Positions 60,060 through 64,000 of a DNA stretch of 64,000 bases are shown here, in pieces. Origin of the DNA: Endomicrobium sp. (GTDB lineage: Bacteria; Elusimicrobiota; Endomicrobiia; Endomicrobiales; Endomicrobiaceae). Each line of letters starts with the position of its first letter. Positions within the stretch are counted from its first letter, which is position 1. A model generated the notes under the pieces. It saw only the letters and a list, made by a program, of their open reading frames with translations, was not told the origin of the DNA and did not search any database. The stretch covers positions 124,001 through 188,000 of the forward strand of contig JAISLA010000001.1 of NCBI GenBank assembly GCA_031260705.1, written 5' to 3'. The translations under genes were made by a program, and so were the position numbers.

Positions 60060-62711
60060 ATGGAAAAAGTTTATAATTCTAAAGAAATTGAAGAAAAATG
60101 GCGTAAATACTGGATAGAAAATAAGACATTTTCAGCGAAATCGGACGGAAACAAGAGACCGTTTACCATGTTTATTCCGCCTGCTAATATAACTGGATCT
60201 TTGCACATGGGACATGCTTTGAATGTCACTCTGCAGGATATAATAATAAGATTTAAGAAGTTGAAAAGATATAATACTTTATGGGTTCCTGGTACGGACC
60301 ACGGCGGTATTGCTACTCAAAATGTTGTTGAGAAACTTCTTAAAAAAGAAGGCAGAACAAAATATGATTTAGGACGGGATAAATTTTTAGAAAAGATGCA
60401 GCAGTGGAAAACCGAAACAGGTAGCACAATATTAGATCAGCTTAAGAAACTCGGCTGTGGTCTGGATTGGGACAGACTGGCTTTTACTATGGATGAGAGT
60501 CGTTCAAAAGCTGTTAAAAAGGCTTTTATAAAGCTGTTTGATAAAGGTCTCATATACAGAGGAAAAAGACTCGTAAACTGGTGTTCCAGATGCGCAACTG
60601 CATTATCTGATATAGAAGTTGAATATGAAGACGAAAAGAGTAATCTATGGTATATAAAATACCCGCTGAGAGATTGCAGTAAATACATTATTGTCGCGAC
60701 GACAAGACCTGAAACAATATTAGGCGATACGGCGGTTGCCGTAAATCCTGACGATAATAGATATGCAAAGCTTATAGGAAAAATCGTAAAACTTCCTTTA
60801 GTGGACAGAGAAATAAAAATAATTTCAGACTATGTTGTTGATAAGTCTTTCGGGACTGGTGCTGTTAAAGTTACGCCGGCTCACGATGCAGTTGACAATG
60901 AAATAGGAAAGAGAAGCAATCTTGAAACTATAGAAGTAATAGATATCGGCGGCAGAATGATAAATGTTCCGTCGAAATATCTGGGTTTGAGTATAGAAGA
61001 AGCAAGAAAACAAATTGTTAAAGATTTAGAAGCTTCAGGATTTTTGGTAAAAACAGAAGATTATGTCCATTCGGTTGGAAAATGTTATAGATGTTCTGCA
61101 AAAATAGAGTCTTTGATGTCGGAACAGTGGTTTTTAAACGTAAGGAAAATGTCTAAAAAAGCGGTTGAGGCGGCAAATGACGGGAGAACGTCTTTTTATC
61201 CGCAGTCGTGGAAAAAGCCTTATGTTTTATGGCTTGAAAATTTGAAGGACTGGTGCCTGAGCCGTCAAATATGGTGGGGGCACAAAATACCGGTTTATTA
61301 CTGCGTTGACGAAAAAGGAAAAAGGACGGACTGTAAGCCGGTTGCTTCGTTTGATAGACCTTCAGTATGTTCTTGCTGCAAGGGCAGAAATTTTGTTCAA
61401 GATGAAGATGTTTTGGATACTTGGTTTTCTTCGGCGTTATGGCCTATGAGTATTTTTGACTGGGGTGAAGATGAAAATAATGAGGATTTAAGATATTTTT
61501 ATCCTGCGTCGGTTTTAGCTACGGGACATGAAATTATATATCTGTGGGTTGCAAGAATGGTGCAGTTCGGTTTGGAATTTATGAAAGACGTTCCTTATAG
61601 CGACGTGTTTATTCATGGCATAGTGAAAGACAAAAATGGTAAAAAAATGTCAAAATCTCTTGGAAATGTTGTTAATCCGGGCGATATTATGGACAAATAC
61701 GGCACGGACGCATTGAGATTTGCGCTGGCGCAGGCTGCTGCTCCCGGCAGAGATATGCAGATTTCGGAAGAATCTTTTTTGGCGGCAAGAAATTTTGCAA
61801 ATAAAATATGGAATGCTTCAAGATTTATAATAATAAATTCGCAAGACATCGGTGAACTTGACAAAAATATTCAAACGTTTGAGCTTGCCGATGAGTGGAT
61901 TATAGTAGAGTTTGCCGCGACCGCTTCAAAAGTTAAAGCGGACTATGAATCTTATAATATTGACAGTGCTGCAAGAGAGATTTATGATTTTTTCTGGACA
62001 AAATACTGCGACTGGTATGTGGAACTTTCAAAGATACGTATTATGTCGGCAGATTTAAATGTAAAAAAGCGGGTTCTCTCAATACTTGTGTATGTGCTGA
62101 AATTGACATTGCAGTTGGTATCTCCCGTAATGCCTTTTATAGCCGAAGAGATATGGCAGATATTAAATAAGGGTGAAAAATCTGTTGGAATAATCAGCGA
62201 AAGCTCTTTTACTGAAATTAAAGATGGAAATAGCGGTTCTGTTGAAAAAATGAAAGTTTTGCAGGATATAATCGTGAAGATAAGGATTTTAAGGAGCGAG
62301 ATGAACATTTCTCCTGCAGTTTGGATTGAAGCGTTGTTTAACATTTTAAATGAAAGGAAAGAAAAAGTTGTAAAGGAAAACGAGAGCTATATAAAACAGC
62401 TTGCGAAAATAAGTTCAATACGGTTTGGAAGAAATATTACAAGACCTAAAAATTCTGCGCTTGTTGTTGCAAGTGGTTTTGAAATATTTTTGCTTTTGGA
62501 AGGGCTTATCGATATTGATAAAGAAAAAGCGAGACTTGCGAAAGAAATTGCTCTTGCAAAGCAGGAAGTTAGCAGGACAACTTTAAGATTGCAGAATGAA
62601 TATTTTATAAAAAGAGCTGGTGAATCCGAAATAGAAAAAATTAAATTAAGACTTAGCGAGGCTAAGCTGAAAATTGAAAAGATAAATGAAAGTTTAAAAT
62701 TTTTGGGATAG
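60060..62711 (+). CDS. valS: Valyl-tRNA synthetase
   Basis: This 883-residue class Ia synthetase has the HIGH-type PPANITGSLHMGHALN (about 38-53), WVPGTDHGGIATQ, an editing domain (about 200-330, TTRPETILGDTAVAVNP), and KMSKS within NGKKMSKSLGNVVNPGD (about 528). The anticodon-binding domain and a C-terminal coiled coil (IDIDKEKARLAKEIALAKQE and on) complete the protein. AAAGG lies before the ATG. A TATAAT at 60025-60030 probably belongs to its promoter. Confidence 0.97.
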   Translation: MEKVYNSKEIEEKWRKYWIENKTFSAKSDGNKRPFTMFIPPANITGSLHMGHALNVTLQDIIIRFKKLKRYNTLWVPGTDHGGIATQNVVEKLLKKEGRTKYDLGRDKFLEKMQQWKTETGSTILDQLKKLGCGLDWDRLAFTMDESRSKAVKKAFIKLFDKGLIYRGKRLVNWCSRCATALSDIEVEYEDEKSNLWYIKYPLRDCSKYIIVATTRPETILGDTAVAVNPDDNRYAKLIGKIVKLPLVDREIKIISDYVVDKSFGTGAVKVTPAHDAVDNEIGKRSNLETIEVIDIGGRMINVPSKYLGLSIEEARKQIVKDLEASGFLVKTEDYVHSVGKCYRCSAKIESLMSEQWFLNVRKMSKKAVEAANDGRTSFYPQSWKKPYVLWLENLKDWCLSRQIWWGHKIPVYYCVDEKGKRTDCKPVASFDRPSVCSCCKGRNFVQDEDVLDTWFSSALWPMSIFDWGEDENNEDLRYFYPASVLATGHEIIYLWVARMVQFGLEFMKDVPYSDVFIHGIVKDKNGKKMSKSLGNVVNPGDIMDKYGTDALRFALAQAAAPGRDMQISEESFLAARNFANKIWNASRFIIINSQDIGELDKNIQTFELADEWIIVEFAATASKVKADYESYNIDSAAREIYDFFWTKYCDWYVELSKIRIMSADLNVKKRVLSILVYVLKLTLQLVSPVMPFIAEEIWQILNKGEKSVGIISESSFTEIKDGNSGSVEKMKVLQDIIVKIRILRSEMNISPAVWIEALFNILNERKEKVVKENESYIKQLAKISSIRFGRNITRPKNSALVVASGFEIFLLLEGLIDIDKEKARLAKEIALAKQEVSRTTLRLQNEYFIKRAGESEIEKIKLRLSEAKLKIEKINESLKFLG

Positions 62712-62924
62712 CCCTGCCCGGTTGCGGTTTTCAGATGCGCTTAAGATGATATTTAAATGCATAATACGGTTATCCGATTGAACACTTAGGGAACCCGGGT
62801 GCCAAATTTTGATGTGGACTTTTGCCTAGATAAGAATTAAACAAACTTTTGAGTATGCACTGCGAAAGCATAAAACAAATTGCGGATGAGCAGATGAGAT
62901 GAAAGTGTTGAAAGAAATTTTGCG

Positions 62925-63539
62925 ATGATAAAGGAAATAGTTCTTGCTACGGAAAATCGGCATAAAGGAGAAGAAATCAAATCTGTATTGAAAGATTTAG
63001 ATATTAAAATTATACCGATGACTTTTTTTCCAGACTACCCTGTGACGATAGAAGATGGGGCAACGCTTGAAGAAAATGCTTCAAAGAAAGCGAAGACAGC
63101 GGCTGAATTTTTTAAAAAATGGGCTATTGCAGATGACTCTGGACTTGAGGTTGATTATTTAAACGGTAGACCAGGAATTTATTCGGCGAGGTATGCCGGC
63201 GAAAACTGTTCTTATGACGATAACAATAAAAAATTACTCGCAGAGTTAAAGGATGTTCCTGAAGAAAAAAGGACGGCAAATTTCAGGACAGTGATTGCAG
63301 TTGCAAGTCCCGCCGGTAGACTGTTCTTGGCAGACGGAAAAATATTTGGTACAATAAAGAAGTATACTGTAGGGACTGACGGGTTTGGATATGATCCGGT
63401 TTTTTATGTTCCGGAATATGGAAAAACTTTTGCAGAACTCAGTTGTGAAGTAAAAAATTCTTTCAGCCACAGAGCAAAAGCTTTGCAAAAAGTAAAAAAG
63501 ATTATAAAAAATTTATCAAATTCGCAATTATCATTCTGA
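62925..63539 (+). CDS. rdgB: Non-canonical purine NTP pyrophosphatase (RdgB/HAM1)
   Basis: This 204-residue enzyme removes ITP/XTP/dITP from nucleotide pools. Motifs: VLATENRHKGEEIKSVL, ENASKKAKTAAEF, AIADDSGLEVDYLNGRPGIYSARYAG, FGYDPVFYVPEYGKTFAEL and NSFSHRAKALQKV. Complete, ordinary length. Confidence 0.95.
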   Translation: MIKEIVLATENRHKGEEIKSVLKDLDIKIIPMTFFPDYPVTIEDGATLEENASKKAKTAAEFFKKWAIADDSGLEVDYLNGRPGIYSARYAGENCSYDDNNKKLLAELKDVPEEKRTANFRTVIAVASPAGRLFLADGKIFGTIKKYTVGTDGFGYDPVFYVPEYGKTFAELSCEVKNSFSHRAKALQKVKKIIKNLSNSQLSF

Positions 63540-63686
63540 AAAATCGAAACAACATGGTTATAGAGCTTTGAAAGATCCAGAAAAGATCGTATATTTTACA
63601 GATAAAGCCTCCTAAATATTGAAAAACAAGCTGTAAATTCTGAAAATAAAGTTTATTCGGCATGATAAATGTGCGGTGATGTTAAC

Positions 63687-63760
63687 CGGGAAGTAGCGTA
63701 ATTGGCTATCGCGCCTGCTTTGGGAGCAGGAGGTTGTGGGTTCAAGTCCCGCCTTCCCGA
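63687..63760 (+). tRNA. tRNA-Pro (TGG)
   Basis: 74-nt cloverleaf with acceptor CGGGAAG/CTTCCCG, D-arm GTAGCGTAATTGGCTATCGC, anticodon stem-loop CCTGC-TTTGGGA-GCAGG giving TGG, and T-arm GTGGGTTCAAGTCCCGC. C1-G72 is the prokaryotic proline type. CCA is not encoded. gmk begins 26 nt later. Confidence 0.94.
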
Positions 63761-63786
63761 TATTTTTTTTTGTTTGGATTCTTGAG

Positions 63787-64000
63787 TTGAATAAAAGATT
63801 AAACAATCTTGGCAAATCATTAGGTAATATAATAATTATTTCTGCGCCGTCTGGAGCAGGTAAGACTGCTATATGCAATGCTGTTGTCAGAAGCAGCAGA
63901 AATGTGGTGTATTCGGTATCTTATACTACAAGACGTCCGAGGATAGACGAAAAAAACGGCGGAGAATACTTTTTTGTAAATAGAACCGAATTCAAAAAGA
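63787..64000 (+). CDS. gmk: Guanylate kinase (5' part; runs off the window)
   Basis: The frame reads NKRLNNLGKSLGNIIIISAP then SGAGKTAICNAVV (P-loop SAPSGAGKT), YSVSYTTRRPRIDE and GGEYFFVNRTEFKK, the GMP-binding start of guanylate kinase, which phosphorylates GMP to GDP. No ATG fits; TTG at 63787 with GGA upstream is the best start. The gene continues beyond position 64000. Confidence 0.9.
   Translation, partial: MNKRLNNLGKSLGNIIIISAPSGAGKTAICNAVVRSSRNVVYSVSYTTRRPRIDEKNGGEYFFVNRTEFKK

Overview
The window reads as a piece of chromosome from an anaerobic, Gram-negative, AT-rich bacterium with a shrinking genome. Outer-membrane lipid A and LPS core genes (an LpxL-like acyltransferase, waaA and three heptosyltransferase-type GT9 domains) show a diderm envelope. 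An [FeFe] hydrogenase-like protein, a class III (oxygen-sensitive) ribonucleotide reductase, ferrous iron uptake (feoAB) and a pyrophosphate-dependent phosphofructokinase point to strictly fermentative life. Several genes are clearly broken by stops, frameshifts and deletions next to intact housekeeping genes, which is typical of a recent host-restricted lineage. The whole set fits an Elusimicrobiota / Endomicrobium-like termite-gut symbiont; that placement is my inference from gene content and style, not a database match.

Layout. 0-4 kb: the hydrogenase-like gene, then a row of three ruined genes (NAD-dependent epimerase, serine-palmitoyltransferase-like, GNAT acyltransferase) that together look like a dead ceramide/sphingolipid operon. 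4-10 kb: smc, a DUF362 ferredoxin protein, an LpxL-like acyltransferase, and tRNA-fMet with a near-perfect promoter. 10-13.4 kb: an iron module (DtxR-type repressor, feoA with an odd duplicated N-terminal extension, feoB, FeoB-associated Cys-rich peptide). 13.4-19.2 kb: tRNA-Ala(CGC), tmRNA, tadA, a YbgC-type thioesterase, then a stand-alone MetH activation-domain protein and metH lacking that domain. 19.2-26.4 kb (minus strand): nrdG, a 59-residue glycyl-radical peptide, nrdD that lacks its glycyl-radical end, nadA with a broken thiM, a broken cytidylate-kinase-like gene, and a MATE exporter. 26.5-32.5 kb: HD protein, tgt, yajC, a second HD protein, secD, secF and a possible second activation-domain-like protein. 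32.6-37.3 kb: tightly overlapping LPS genes (waaA, a DUF374-GT9 fusion, two GT9 genes). 37.4-39.1 kb: PPi-dependent phosphofructokinase. 39.1-40.7 kb: decayed DNA with an inverted repeat. 40.7-45.4 kb: hom, HU, tRNA-Ala(GGC), a YjbQ-family protein, rsmD, and a RecB-type nuclease. 45.5-50.6 kb: argB, argD and argG, with a HinfI-like restriction-modification pair lodged between argB and argD (methylase intact, endonuclease broken). 51.5-54.7 kb: bioF facing bioA-bioD. 54.9-59.9 kb: clpB, a stray valS fragment, a ketoacyl synthase and an SDR. 60-64 kb: valS, rdgB, tRNA-Pro(TGG) and the start of gmk.

The most interesting points are the split class III ribonucleotide reductase (active-site protein, glycyl-radical peptide and activase as three genes), the probable relic of ceramide synthesis, the orphaned HinfI-type methylase inside an arginine operon, the in-frame 81-bp-period duplication in feoA, and an RsmD whose catalytic (D/N)PPY motif reads GPPY. 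No rRNA, CRISPR array or complete insertion sequence is visible.
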